This document shows positions 8,589 to 17,379 of a stretch of DNA of 64,000 nt, piece after piece. The stretch is from Blastochloris tepida (GTDB lineage: Bacteria > Pseudomonadota > Alphaproteobacteria > Rhizobiales > Xanthobacteraceae), in assembly GCF_003966715.1 (NCBI RefSeq), contig NZ_AP018907.1:2654001-2718000 (forward strand), read 5' to 3'. The position numbers were made by a program, and so were the translations under genes. Position 1 is the first letter of the stretch; every line of letters begins with the position of its first letter. Below the pieces are notes generated by a model. The model was given only the letters and a program-made list of their open reading frames with translations, did no database searches and was not told the DNA's origin.

Positions 8589-10322
8589 TCAGCCGCCGCT
8601 GCGGACCTTGTCGTTCTCCGCCTTCGGCTTGGCCGGGATCTGCAGGCCGTTCTTCAGCTTGGCCTCGATCTTCACCAGATCGTCAGGCTCGGGCTTCAGG
8701 TCGCGGGCGTGGCTCCACTGGAACAGGGCTTCCAGCTTGCGGCCCACCATCCAATAGGCGTCGCCGAGGTGGTCATTGATCACCGGATCGTCCGGCTTCA
8801 GCTCGATGGCGCGCTCCAGCTCGTCGACCGCCTCCTCGAAGCGGCCGAGCCGATAGTGCGCCCAGCCCAGGCTGTCGACGATGTAGCCGTCGTCCGGCCG
8901 AAGCTGCACGGCGCGGCGGATCATCTCGATGCCCTGTTCGAGATTGACGCCCTGGTCGACCCACGAATAGCCGAGATAGTTCAGCACGTGCGGCTGATCG
9001 GGGTAGAGTTCCAGCGCCTTCTTGAAATCGGCCTCGGCCTTCGGCCAGTCCTTGAAGCGCTCGTAGCAGATGCCGCGAAAATAATAGATCATCCAGTTGC
9101 GACGCTCGGGCTTCTCCAGGCTGTCGATGCCCTGGGTGTAGACCTTGGCCGCCTCCTCGAACTGCTTGCGCCCACGCAGCACGTTGCCGAGCGCGATCAC
9201 CGCGTCGAGATCCTCGGGATCGTCCTTCACCAGCGCCTCGAGATGCTCGCGCGCCTCGTCGGTGCGGTCGAGCTGGTCGAGATTGAGCCCAAGCTGGATC
9301 TCGGCATTGCGCTTCAGCGGCGACGATTCGGGGACGCGTTCATAGACCTCGATCGCCAGTTCCGGCTTCTTCAGCGTTTCGAACAGGTCGGCCAGCGACA
9401 AGAGCGCCAGCGGATGCTGCGGCGTGAGATAGAGCGCGAACTGCAGATAGATCAGCCCGAGATCCTCGCCGCCCTGGCGGGCGAGCGCGGCCCCGAGGCC
9501 ATAGAGCACCTCGGACGCCCCCTCCTGGGCCGAGCGCACCGGCGGCGGCAGGCTCTTGCCCTTCTCCAGCGTCTCCATCGCCTCGACCACTAGCGGGTGC
9601 TTGGGCAGCAGCTTGTCGAACCCGCGATAGACGTCGAGCGCCACCTCGCGCTGGCCGTTGCGCGAGGCCCAGCGGCCATAGGCATCCACCACCCGCAATT
9701 CGGTCGGGCTGGTCTTGTAGGCGCGCTCCAGCCGCTTGCCGGCCTCCTTCTTCTGGCCGGCGAGATCGAGAATCAGCCCGGCGTGCAGATCGCGGAAGGT
9801 GGCGTACCATTCCGGCCCCTGCAGCCGGTCGAGCAGCTCGATCGCGCTCTTGATGTCGCCGGCGCCATAGGCGGTCCAGGCGGCGAGCAGCGTCGCGGTG
9901 AGGTCGGCGATCGGCGTGCGCACCGACTGGGCGAGTTGGGCGCGCGCCGTCTGGTACTGCTTGGCCTTGATGGCGCGTACCGCGATGGCGAGGCGGGCGA
10001 TGCGGTGCTGGCGGTCCAGTTGCACCAGCCGCTCGGCAAGGTTGGCGGCGTCGTTGATGTCGCCCTGGGCGAGCATCACCAGGAAGGCGCGCTCGACGAC
10101 CTCGGGGCTTTTCGAATCGACCTTCAGCGCAGCCTTGAAATAATCGGTCGCGGCAGCATTGTCGCGCAGCGTCCCGGCAAGGCGGCCGGCGAGATAGGCG
10201 CCGGACAGCGACACGAATTCGGTACCGCCACCCTGGGCCATCTGCGGGCGAGCCATCGCTGCCTCCCCCGCAACCGACGACAGGACCAGGGCAGCGACCA
10301 CCAAACGGCCAAGTTTCGTCAA
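8589..10322 (-). CDS. Exported TPR-repeat protein
   Basis: About 577 residues with many tetratricopeptide repeats (for example FAVYLTPQHPLALLSLADLFETL-like helices, AEADFKKALELYPDQPHVLNYLGYSW, AVDELERAIELKPDDPVINDHLGDAYW). I prefer a TTG start at 10320-10322. It follows a GAGG about 8 bases upstream and gives a proper signal peptide (LGRLVVAALVLSSVAGEAAMA). The longer ATG reading from 10436 adds 38 residues without signal character. It is divergent from ispE. TPR proteins of this family are found beside ispE in many Rhizobiales; the function is unknown, probably a periplasmic or outer-membrane-associated scaffold. Confidence 0.8.
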   Translation of the reverse strand: MTKLGRLVVAALVLSSVAGEAAMARPQMAQGGGTEFVSLSGAYLAGRLAGTLRDNAAATDYFKAALKVDSKSPEVVERAFLVMLAQGDINDAANLAERLVQLDRQHRIARLAIAVRAIKAKQYQTARAQLAQSVRTPIADLTATLLAAWTAYGAGDIKSAIELLDRLQGPEWYATFRDLHAGLILDLAGQKKEAGKRLERAYKTSPTELRVVDAYGRWASRNGQREVALDVYRGFDKLLPKHPLVVEAMETLEKGKSLPPPVRSAQEGASEVLYGLGAALARQGGEDLGLIYLQFALYLTPQHPLALLSLADLFETLKKPELAIEVYERVPESSPLKRNAEIQLGLNLDQLDRTDEAREHLEALVKDDPEDLDAVIALGNVLRGRKQFEEAAKVYTQGIDSLEKPERRNWMIYYFRGICYERFKDWPKAEADFKKALELYPDQPHVLNYLGYSWVDQGVNLEQGIEMIRRAVQLRPDDGYIVDSLGWAHYRLGRFEEAVDELERAIELKPDDPVINDHLGDAYWMVGRKLEALFQWSHARDLKPEPDDLVKIEAKLKNGLQIPAKPKAENDKVRSGG

Positions 10323-10460
10323 GGAGGAATCCTCTGTTGCCGGACAGTCCGGCCAGTTGCGCGGAGAATGGACGCTTTCCCCGGCGCCGGCAAGGTTGCG
10401 GCCCGTCGCAGTAAAAGACTCTTGAACCCGCCGCAAAATTGCGGTTCATCGGGCGCCCGT

Positions 10461-11330
10461 ATGCCATACATCGACCGCGCCCCAGCCAAAATCAATCTCA
10501 CGTTGCACGTCGCCGGACGCCGCAGCGACGGCTGGCATATGCTTGAAAGCCTCGTGGTGTTCGCCGGATTCGGCGACACGCTGACGCTGGAGCCGGACGG
10601 GCCGCTGGCGCTCGACGTCGCCGGGCCGACCGCCGCCAAGGCCGGCCCGCAGGACGACAATCTGGTGCTGAAGGCGGCGCGCGCGCTCGCCGCCGAGGTC
10701 CCAGGCCTGACCGCCGGCCGGTTCGTGCTGACCAAGCGGCTGCCGGTTGCGGCCGGGCTCGGCGGCGGCTCGGCCGACGCAGCCGCCGCGCTGCGGCTTC
10801 TCGCCCGCGCCAACGGGCTGGCGCCGCACGATCGGCGGCTCTACGCCGCCGCCTGCGCCACCGGCGCGGACGTGCCGGTCTGCCTGTCCCACTGCGCCCG
10901 CATCATGCGCGGAACCGGCCATGACCTCGGCCCGCCGCTGGCCCTGCCGCCGCTGCCGGCGGTGCTGGTCAATCCCGGCGTGCCGGTGGCAACCGTGGGG
11001 GTGTTCCGGGCGCTCGCCATCCCGCCCGGAACCGACATCGGCTCGGACCATCCCGCCGAGGACCGCATTCCCGGCTCGCGCGAGGCGCTGATCGCCGCGC
11101 TGACCGGGCTGCGCAACGACCTTGAGCCGCCGGCGCGGGCGCTGGCGCCGGAGGTCGGCACGGCGATCGAGGCGGTGGCGGCGACCGCCGGGGTGCGGCT
11201 GGTGCGGATGTCGGGCTCCGGCGCCACGGTGTTCGGCCTCTACGCCACGCCGCGCGATGCCTCGCGGGCGGCAGCAAAGCTGCGGGCCGCCCATCCCGGC
11301 TGGTGGGCGCGGGCGACCCTGCTGCGCTGA
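10461..11330 (+). CDS. ispE: 4-diphosphocytidyl-2-C-methyl-D-erythritol kinase
   Basis: GHMP kinase that phosphorylates CDP-ME in the MEP pathway, supplying isoprenoids, including the phytyl/carotenoid precursors a phototroph needs. It has 289 residues, the normal length. It starts PYIDRAPAKINLTLHV (substrate-binding Lys of motif 1). The ATP-binding GHMP loop PVAAGLGGGSADAAAALR lies around residue 95-115, and the C-terminal motif RMSGSGATVFGLY is present. ATG 10461 starts right at the family N-terminus; the frame is open for 860 bases upstream, but that is a shadow of the TPR gene. Confidence 0.95.
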   Translation: MPYIDRAPAKINLTLHVAGRRSDGWHMLESLVVFAGFGDTLTLEPDGPLALDVAGPTAAKAGPQDDNLVLKAARALAAEVPGLTAGRFVLTKRLPVAAGLGGGSADAAAALRLLARANGLAPHDRRLYAAACATGADVPVCLSHCARIMRGTGHDLGPPLALPPLPAVLVNPGVPVATVGVFRALAIPPGTDIGSDHPAEDRIPGSREALIAALTGLRNDLEPPARALAPEVGTAIEAVAATAGVRLVRMSGSGATVFGLYATPRDASRAAAKLRAAHPGWWARATLLR

Positions 11331-11470
11331 CCCGGAACAATTTCGGAAAAGCTGGAAGCCGCCCTGCGCGGACTGCGCCGGGGCGCCCGTCCCTGGCCGT
11401 GGATGAACGGCGACGGGGCCATTCATCGACTCCAGCACCAGACACTGGCTGCAACCGGGCGCCAGAACGA

Positions 11471-11498
11471 CAATGGCCGGGACGAGGCCCGGCCATTG
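11471..11498. terminator. Hairpin between convergent ispE and bchE
   Basis: CAATGGCCGGG (11471-11481) and CCCGGCCATTG (11488-11498) form a perfect 11-bp stem with a 6-base loop. It lies between two convergent genes, so it probably ends transcription in both directions. No clear T run follows on either strand, so intrinsic termination is not certain. Confidence 0.55.
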
Positions 11499-11529
11499 CG
11501 GAATTGTGCGTCCGACGTATGCGGCGCGC

Positions 11530-13230
11530 TCAGTGCACCTTGGCGACCGGCTCGTTCTCCGGCAGCTGCTGGGTGCCGCCGCCGCAGGCCATGATCTTCT
11601 CGGCCGGCGGCACGACGATGTCGTCCATCTGCTCGGTCGAGCCGCCGCAGGCGCGCATCTCGGCCACCGCCGCCGCGGTGGTCGCGGCCGCGGTGTCCTG
11701 CTTGCGCTTGGGCGCGCTCTTCCAGTCGGCCGACTGCTGGGCGATCGGCGCATCCGCCAGCTTGCGCGAGTTGTCGAACTCGAACTTGAGGAACTTCTTC
11801 GACAGCGGACCCCAATAGCCGCGCTTGCCGAGGTCGTAGAACTTGCGCTCGAACGCGCTCTTGAGGAACGCCTTGAGGCAGCCGACGAGGTAGCTGCGCC
11901 GCAGCGGGTCGCGCTCCCACATGTAGCCGAACAGCGCCTTGTTCATGTAGAACCGGCGATAGTTCTTCATCACCAGATCGAGCAACTCGGCGCGGTCGAG
12001 CGCCTTCGAGCGCATGATCGGCGTGACGAAGTTGTACTTCTCGAAGTCGAACACCTCGACCTTGTCGCCCATCTCCTTGAACAGGTCGGAGAACGGCCAG
12101 GGCGTGTACATCGACCAGTTGGCCATATCCGGGTTCCAGTCCCGGACCATGCGGTAGGTCTCCTCCAGCGTCTCGGCGGTCTCGTTCTCGAGACCGACGA
12201 TGAACTGGGCCTCGGTGACGATGCCGGCGTTGCGCAGGAGGTCGATCGCCCGCTTGTTCTGGCCGACCGTGGTCTCCTTGTTGAAGATGTCGAGGTTGAG
12301 CTGCGCGGCCGCTTCCGTACCGAGCGAGATGTGGACGAGGCCGGCCTTGCGGTAGAACGGCAGCAGTTCCTCGTCGCGCATGATGTCGGTGACGCGGGTG
12401 TTGATGCCCCACTGCACCGGCAGATTGCGCTTGATCATCTCCTCGCAGAATTCGATGAACTTCTTCTTGTTGATGGTGGGCTCTTCGTCAGCCAGGATGA
12501 AGAAGCCGACCTTGTACTTGGTGACCAGCTCCTCGATCTCGTCGACCACCTTCTTGGGGTCGCGGACGCGGTAGTCACGCCAGAACTTCCATTGCGAGCA
12601 GAAGCTGCAGGTGAACGGGCAGCCGCGCGCGAGATTGGGGGTGGCGACGCGGGTGCCGGTCGGGATGTAGATGTACTTGTTCCAGTCCAGGATGCCCCAG
12701 TCGGCGACGATGGTGTCGACGTCGCGGATCGGCGGCTCGGCCTGGGTGGCGATCACCTTGGTGCCGTCGGCATAGGCGATGCCGGCGACCTGACCGCGGC
12801 AGTCGGGCCAGCGGCCTTCGTCGACCGCCCGGGCGAGGTTCAGCATCACCGCTTCGCCCTCGCCGCGCACCACGGCGTCGATCCAGGGCGCCTCCATCAG
12901 CACCTGCTGGTACATGAAGGTGCCGTGGATGCCGCCGAGCACGGTGACCACCTTCGGGTTCACCTCCTTGGCGATCTGCAGCACGCGCTCGGCCTTGTAG
13001 ATCGCCGGCGTGATGGCGGTGGTGCCGACGATGTCCGCCCCCGACGCCGTAAGCTGCGCGCGCAGCTCGTCGTCCGTCAGATTATCGGTCATCGCATCGA
13101 TGAAGCGGATGTCCGAATAGCCGTTGGCCTTCAGGTAGCCGGCCAGATAGGCGACCCAGGCCGGCGACCATTTGCCGGCAATCTCGGCGCCGCCGGAGTG
13201 ATAGTTGGGATGGACGAGCACAATCCGCAT
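11530..13230 (-). CDS. bchE: Anaerobic Mg-protoporphyrin IX monomethyl ester cyclase (B12-dependent radical SAM)
   Basis: Builds the fifth (E) ring of bacteriochlorophyll without oxygen. The protein has 566 residues. A cobalamin-binding-like N-terminal domain ([52 protein letters not shown]) covers about 1-165. The radical SAM core follows, with Cys204-x3-Cys208-x2-Cys211 ([12 protein letters not shown]) ligating the 4Fe-4S cluster. A long C-terminal helical domain ends in two unusual CGG-containing stretches ([18 protein letters not shown]). ATG 13230 fits the family N-terminus and has GGAG five bases upstream; the frame is open further upstream. It is divergent from cobU, and B12 is its cofactor. 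A PpsR-type operator lies upstream. Confidence 0.93.
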   Translation of the reverse strand: MRIVLVHPNYHSGGAEIAGKWSPAWVAYLAGYLKANGYSDIRFIDAMTDNLTDDELRAQLTASGADIVGTTAITPAIYKAERVLQIAKEVNPKVVTVLGGIHGTFMYQQVLMEAPWIDAVVRGEGEAVMLNLARAVDEGRWPDCRGQVAGIAYADGTKVIATQAEPPIRDVDTIVADWGILDWNKYIYIPTGTRVATPNLARGCPFTCSFCSQWKFWRDYRVRDPKKVVDEIEELVTKYKVGFFILADEEPTINKKKFIEFCEEMIKRNLPVQWGINTRVTDIMRDEELLPFYRKAGLVHISLGTEAAAQLNLDIFNKETTVGQNKRAIDLLRNAGIVTEAQFIVGLENETAETLEETYRMVRDWNPDMANWSMYTPWPFSDLFKEMGDKVEVFDFEKYNFVTPIMRSKALDRAELLDLVMKNYRRFYMNKALFGYMWERDPLRRSYLVGCLKAFLKSAFERKFYDLGKRGYWGPLSKKFLKFEFDNSRKLADAPIAQQSADWKSAPKRKQDTAAATTAAAVAEMRACGGSTEQMDDIVVPPAEKIMACGGGTQQLPENEPVAKVH

Positions 13231-13311
13231 GCGAGCCTCCGCGGGGGCGATACCCCAAACCGGCCCCCGGCCATCGAGGCGGTGGGGCGGGAGTGCTTTT
13301 TGACGGGGGCG

Positions 13312-13352
13312 TTGGTATGTGCGTGGCAAACAGGTGTCAACAGCGCTTTCCA
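13312..13352 (-). promoter_or_regulatory. Probable bchE promoter with degenerate PpsR half-operator
   Basis: On the minus strand TTGACA (13340-13335) is a perfect -35 hexamer; 17 bases later TACCAA (13317-13312) is a weak -10. The -35 overlaps a second, imperfect PpsR/CrtJ palindrome at 13335-13352 (TGGA-N10-GACA on the minus strand; one half perfect, two mismatches in the other). An operator over the -35 is the arrangement expected for a repressed bch promoter. The transcript would have a leader of about 75 bases before the bchE ATG. Confidence 0.5.
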
Positions 13353-13370
13353 CGGGCGCGGCCTCATCCG

Positions 13371-13388
13371 TGTCACGTCGGATGGACA
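13371..13388. promoter_or_regulatory. PpsR/CrtJ operator, perfect consensus
   Basis: TGTCACGTCGGATGGACA matches the published PpsR/CrtJ recognition sequence TGTcN10gACA at every conserved position. It is 141 bp upstream of the bchE ATG and 111 bp upstream of the cobU ATG, in the shared divergent intergenic region. A second, degenerate site lies 18 bp nearer bchE. PpsR/CrtJ represses photosynthesis genes aerobically. That this site is bound, and that it also affects cobU, is inference. Confidence 0.6.
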
Positions 13389-13498
13389 ATTCGCCGCTTG
13401 CGGTGACGTTGCTGACCGAGCCGGCCTCGTGGCCGAAGGGTGCGGGCTTGCGGCCCATCCGCAAGCGCCGGAGCCGCAAGCGCAGAAGTCGAGGGGCG

Positions 13499-14017
13499 AT
13501 GGGCCATCTGACATACCTGACCGGCCCCACCCGCAGCGGCAAGAGCCGGCGGGCGGTGGAGATCGCCCAAAGCTGGGGCGACGGCGTGGTGTTCGTCGCC
13601 ACCTATCCAGTCGATCCTACCGACGCCGAGATGGCCGAGCGGGTGCGCCGGCATCAGGCCGAGCGCCCGCCCTCCTGGCGCACGCTGGAGGCGCCGGAGC
13701 GCGTGGCGGCGGCGCTCGCGGCCCTCGCCCCGGCGCCGGCCGGCGCCGTCATCGACAGCGTGGTGCTGTGGACGGCAACGCGCTTCGAGCAGGCGGACGA
13801 CGACATCCTCGCCGCCTGGGAGACGGAGCTTGCCGCGCTCAGGGCCGCGCCCTTTCCCGTCATCCTCGTCGGCGACGAGATCGGCTGGAGTCCGGTGCCG
13901 ATGGACGCCTCCCTGCGTCGCTTCCGCGATCTGGTCGGCGTGCTCGGCCAGCGCGCGGCAGCCGTGGCGGATGAGGCATGGCTGATCGTCGCCGGCTGCC
14001 CGGTGCGCCTGAAATGA
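13499..14017 (+). CDS. cobU: Adenosylcobinamide kinase / adenosylcobinamide-phosphate guanylyltransferase
   Basis: Also called CobP. It phosphorylates adenosylcobinamide and transfers GMP to it, activating the corrin ring for attachment of the lower ligand. It has 172 residues. The P-loop GPTRSGKS is at residues 9-16. The conserved [33 protein letters not shown] block holds the guanylylated-histidine region, and [12 protein letters not shown] matches the family's VSNEVGxGIVP region. ATG 13499 has GAGGGG just upstream; a longer open frame to 13319 would cross the operator region. It is first in the cob operon, and its stop overlaps cobS in ATGA. Confidence 0.93.
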   Translation: MGHLTYLTGPTRSGKSRRAVEIAQSWGDGVVFVATYPVDPTDAEMAERVRRHQAERPPSWRTLEAPERVAAALAALAPAPAGAVIDSVVLWTATRFEQADDDILAAWETELAALRAAPFPVILVGDEIGWSPVPMDASLRRFRDLVGVLGQRAAAVADEAWLIVAGCPVRLK

Positions 14018-14817
14018 CCCTGCAGACCGATCCCTCCCCCCTCCCCGACAGCCCGTTCGCGCGCGAGCGCCGGGCGCTGCTCGGCGCGGTGATCTATTTC
14101 ACCCGCATTCCCCTGCCGCCGCTGCCGCCGTTCGCCGACGACGACTGGCGGCGCGCCACCAGCTACTGGCCGCTGATCGGGGTCGGCGTCGGCCTCGTCG
14201 CGGCCGCCATCTATGCGCTGGCGTCGCTGGCGCTGCCGGCCGGCGTCGCGGCGGGGCTGGCGCTGGCCAGCGGCGTCGTGCTCACCGGCGCCCAGCACGA
14301 GGACGGCTTCATCGACGTGTGCGACGGCTTCGGCGGCGCAACCCGCGAGCGCATGCTCGACATCATGCGCGATTCCCGCATCGGCGCGTTCGGCGCCATC
14401 GGGCTGGTGCTGCTGGTCGGGCTGAAATGGCAGGCGCTGGCCGCCCTGCCGGCCGATGTCGCCGCCGTGGCGCTGATCGCCGCCCATGCCTTCAGCCGCG
14501 GGCTCGGCGCCATGGTGATGGCGGTGCTGAGCTATGCCCGCACCGATGCGAGCCGCGCCCGGCCGATGGTGAGCGACCTCAAGGGCGACCGGCTGGTGCT
14601 GGTGGTCGGGCTTGCCATCGTGCCGCTGATCCTGCTGCCGGCGGCCGCCATCCTGCCGGCGTTCGCGGCCGGCGCCCTGGCCTGGACCGGCTGCGTCGCC
14701 ACGTTCAACAGCCGCCTCGGCGGCTATACTGGCGATTGCCTGGGCGCCACCCAGCAGGTGACCGAGCTGGCGATCCTGCTCGCGGTGCTGGGCTCGGTGG
14801 TGCTGGGCGCACATTGA
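14014..14817 (+). CDS. cobS: Adenosylcobinamide-GDP ribazoletransferase (cobalamin synthase)
   Basis: Integral membrane enzyme that joins adenosylcobinamide-GDP to alpha-ribazole, the last nucleotide-loop step. It has 267 residues with about six hydrophobic segments. The family hallmark sits at about residues 93-130: HEDGFIDVCDGFGGATRERMLDIMRDSRIG, an acidic membrane-proximal active site resembling CDP-alcohol transferases. It starts at ATG 14014, overlapping the cobU stop. Its own stop overlaps the next start (TGATG), so the three genes are translationally coupled. Confidence 0.95.
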   Translation: MTLQTDPSPLPDSPFARERRALLGAVIYFTRIPLPPLPPFADDDWRRATSYWPLIGVGVGLVAAAIYALASLALPAGVAAGLALASGVVLTGAQHEDGFIDVCDGFGGATRERMLDIMRDSRIGAFGAIGLVLLVGLKWQALAALPADVAAVALIAAHAFSRGLGAMVMAVLSYARTDASRARPMVSDLKGDRLVLVVGLAIVPLILLPAAAILPAFAAGALAWTGCVATFNSRLGGYTGDCLGATQQVTELAILLAVLGSVVLGAH

Positions 14818-15353
14818 TGCTGGTGCTGGTGCGCCACACCCAGGTTCAAGGCGTCGCGGGCCTTTGCTACGGCCGCTTCGAGGCCGGCCTGGCCGCGACG
14901 TTCGCGGACGAGGCGGAGGCGGTGCGTGGCGCGCTCCCGGCCGAGATCGCCGCGGTCTATTCGAGCCCGGCCGCCCGCTGCCGGGCGCTGGCGGCGCAAC
15001 TTCATCCCGCGCCGGTGCTCGACGACCGCCTGCACGAGCTTGATTTCGGCCAGTGGGAAGGCCGGCGCTGGGACGACATTCCGCGCGCCGAGCTTGACGC
15101 CTGGTGCGGCGATTTCGTCACCCTTGCCCCGCCCGGCGGCGAGACCTTCGCCGCACTCGCCGGCCGCGCCTCTGCCTTCGCTGAGGACATCACGCGCCGC
15201 CATGGCGATGCGCCGGTTGCCGCCATCACCCATGCCGGCGTCATCCGCGCGCTTCTCGCCCGCGGCCTTGCCTTGACGGAGGCGTTCTCCATCGACGCCC
15301 CGCCCGGCAGCGTCCACCTTGTCACGCTTGCCCCGGCCGGCGCGGTCTCGTAG
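14817..15353 (+). CDS. cobC: Histidine phosphatase, probable alpha-ribazole-phosphate phosphatase
   Basis: A 178-residue member of the phosphoglycerate mutase-like histidine phosphatases. The catalytic RHT motif (LVLVRHTQV) at residues 5-7 carries the phosphohistidine. ELDFGQWEGRRWDDIP is the family block with a catalytic Glu, and AITHAGVIRALL holds the second catalytic His. Its place between cobS and cobQ, coupled to cobS through TGATG, makes it the likely CobC removing phosphate from alpha-ribazole 5'-phosphate or cobalamin 5'-phosphate. The family is broad, so the substrate is inferred from context. Confidence 0.85.
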   Translation: MLVLVRHTQVQGVAGLCYGRFEAGLAATFADEAEAVRGALPAEIAAVYSSPAARCRALAAQLHPAPVLDDRLHELDFGQWEGRRWDDIPRAELDAWCGDFVTLAPPGGETFAALAGRASAFAEDITRRHGDAPVAAITHAGVIRALLARGLALTEAFSIDAPPGSVHLVTLAPAGAVS

Positions 15354-15388
15354 CAAGCGCCACCCCCTTCGAGCCCGAGTGCCCCCGC

Positions 15389-16942
15389 GTGACCCAGTCC
15401 CTCGCCGACGTCGTCTTCACCCCCGCCCCCGCCGACCTGCCGAAGCGCGCCCGCACCCTGATGATCCAGGGCACGGCCTCGGACGTGGGCAAAAGCATGG
15501 TAGTGGCGGCGCTCTGCCGCGCCTACACCCGCCGCGGCCTGATCGTGCGCCCCTACAAGGCGCAGAACATGAGCAACAATGCCGCGGTGGCCGCCGACTG
15601 CGATCCCGGGCCGGACGGCGCGGTCACCCATGGCGAGATCGGCCGGGCCCAGGCGCTGCAGGCGCGCGCCTGCAAGGTGCCGCCCTCGATCCACATGAAC
15701 CCGGTGCTGCTCAAGCCGCAGACCGACATCGGCTCGCAGGTGGTGCTGCGCGGCCGGGTGCTCGGCAACTGCCCGGCGCGCATCTATCACAAGATGCGCC
15801 ACGCCTTGATGCCGGCGGTGCTCGACTCCTTGCGCCGCCTGCAGGCGGAGGCCGACCTCGTCATCGTCGAGGGCGCGGGCTCGGGCGCCGAGGTCTACCT
15901 GCGCTCAAGCGACATCACCAACATGCGCCTCGCCGAGTCGGCGGACCTGCCGGTGGCGATCCTGTCGGACATCGACCGCGGCGGCACCATGGCCGCGATC
16001 GTCGGCAGCCACGCGCTTTTGTCCGAGGCCGACCGCGCCCGCGTCGTCGGCTACATCATCAACAAGTTCCGCGGCGACTTCTCGCTGTTCGAGCCCGGCT
16101 GCAGGACAATCACCGAGCATACCGGCTGGCCGTTCCTCGGCGTGATCCGCTGGTTCGACCGCGCCGACCGCCTGCCGGCCGAGGATTCGCTGGCGCTTGA
16201 GCGCCCGGCCGAGTTTGGCGGGCGGGGACTCAATGTCGCGGTGCCGCGGCTCTCCCGCATCGCCAATTTCGACGATCTCGACCCGCTCGCCGCCGAGCCC
16301 GGCGTGTCGCTGAAATTCGTGCAGCCGGGCAACCCGATCCCGGCCGACACCGACGTCATCATCCTGCCCGGCTCCAAGGCCACCCGCACCGACATCAATG
16401 TGCTGCGGAAAGAGGGCTGGGACGTCGACATCCTCGCCCATGTCCGCCACGGCGGCCGGGTGGTGGGGCTGTGCGCCGGCTTCCAGATGCTGGGCAAGGT
16501 GGTGCGCGACCCGCTTGGGCTCGAAGGCCCGGCCGGCGAGACGGCGGGGCTCGGCCTCCTCGATGTCGAGACCGAGATCACCCCGGACAAGCAATTGATC
16601 GACCTCGACGTGACCGACCGGATCTCCGGCCAGCGCGTCACCGGCTACGAGATGCACATGGGCCGCACCATTGGCCCGGGCCTGGACAAGCCCTGGCTGA
16701 TGCTGGGCAATGGCGCGAATGCCCGGCCCGAGGGCGCGGTGTCGTCCGATGGCCGCGTCACCGGCGCGTACGTCCACGGCCTGTTCGGCTCGGACGCCTT
16801 TCGCGCCCACTGGCTGACGACGGTGGGGGCGCAGGCCTCCGCGCTCGATTTCGAGGCGCGCACCGAAGCCGCGCTCGAAGCCTTGGCCGATCATGTCGAG
16901 GCCAATCTCGACCTCGACGCGCTGTTGAAGCTGGCGCGATAG
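15389..16942 (+). CDS. cobQ: Cobyric acid synthase (glutamine-hydrolysing)
   Basis: Amidates four side chains of adenosylcobyrinic a,c-diamide. It has 517 residues, some 30 more than usual at the N-terminus. The dethiobiotin-synthetase-like domain shows the P-loop GTASDVGKS (residues 28-36), then YKAQNMSNNA, VIVEGAGSGAEV and LSDIDRGGTMAAIVG. The class I-like glutamine amidotransferase domain has the nucleophile in GLCAGFQMLG and the histidine in GAYVHGLFGS. The start is GTG 15389, 35 bases after the previous stop. The N-terminal ~20 residues lie outside the family core, so a later start cannot be excluded. Confidence 0.93.
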   Translation: MTQSLADVVFTPAPADLPKRARTLMIQGTASDVGKSMVVAALCRAYTRRGLIVRPYKAQNMSNNAAVAADCDPGPDGAVTHGEIGRAQALQARACKVPPSIHMNPVLLKPQTDIGSQVVLRGRVLGNCPARIYHKMRHALMPAVLDSLRRLQAEADLVIVEGAGSGAEVYLRSSDITNMRLAESADLPVAILSDIDRGGTMAAIVGSHALLSEADRARVVGYIINKFRGDFSLFEPGCRTITEHTGWPFLGVIRWFDRADRLPAEDSLALERPAEFGGRGLNVAVPRLSRIANFDDLDPLAAEPGVSLKFVQPGNPIPADTDVIILPGSKATRTDINVLRKEGWDVDILAHVRHGGRVVGLCAGFQMLGKVVRDPLGLEGPAGETAGLGLLDVETEITPDKQLIDLDVTDRISGQRVTGYEMHMGRTIGPGLDKPWLMLGNGANARPEGAVSSDGRVTGAYVHGLFGSDAFRAHWLTTVGAQASALDFEARTEAALEALADHVEANLDLDALLKLAR

Positions 16943-17025
16943 GGCCCGGCCGGTTGAACCGGCCGGCATCCGCCCCATTTCGGAACGACACCCAACCAGC
17001 GGACCGGGAGCGGACACGAGGCGCG

Positions 17026-17367
17026 ATGGAGCCCAAGGACACTACCTACAACGAGGCCTTCAAGGGTTTCACCAACACGGCCTGCCCGTTCTACCCCTGC
17101 CACAAGGGGGTGGAGCGCGAGTTCAACTGCCTGTTCTGCTACTGCCCGCTGATCGCCTATGAGTGCCCCGGCCCCTACAAGGTGTTCACCGACAAGCACG
17201 GGCTGAAGCGCAAGGACTGCTCGGACTGCACCCTGCCGCACAATGGCTATCGCCAGTCGTGGAACTTCATCCAGAAATGGCTGGAGCGGCCGGTGGTCTG
17301 GGACGGCCACGAGCAGACCAGCCCGCCGGTCCAGCGCCCGCGCGAGGACGAGACGGAGCGGGGGTGA
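17026..17367 (+). CDS. Cysteine-rich small domain protein linked to cobalamin genes
   Basis: A 113-residue protein matching the PF04071 cysteine-rich small domain. Cysteines fall in pairs: CPFYPCH, CLFCYCP, YECPG and DCSDC, with the pattern ACPFYPCHKG...FNCLFCYCPL that defines the family. Such proteins recur next to cobQ/cobD and other B12 genes and are thought to bind metal, but no activity is established to my knowledge. ATG 17026 follows a purine-rich stretch (GGACCGGGAGCGGAC). It is probably the last gene of the cob operon, 83 bases after cobQ. Confidence 0.85.
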   Translation: MEPKDTTYNEAFKGFTNTACPFYPCHKGVEREFNCLFCYCPLIAYECPGPYKVFTDKHGLKRKDCSDCTLPHNGYRQSWNFIQKWLERPVVWDGHEQTSPPVQRPREDETERG

Positions 17368-17379
17368 TCGCCCCGCCGC

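Noticed and set aside
9597..10460. Longer ispE with a several-hundred-residue N-terminal extension
   Set aside because: The extension is antisense to the TPR gene and unlike any kinase. ATG 10461 gives the exact family length.
13231..13498. Cobalamin riboswitch upstream of cobU or in the bchE leader
   Set aside because: I looked for the B12 box and the conserved core on both strands and found no convincing match.
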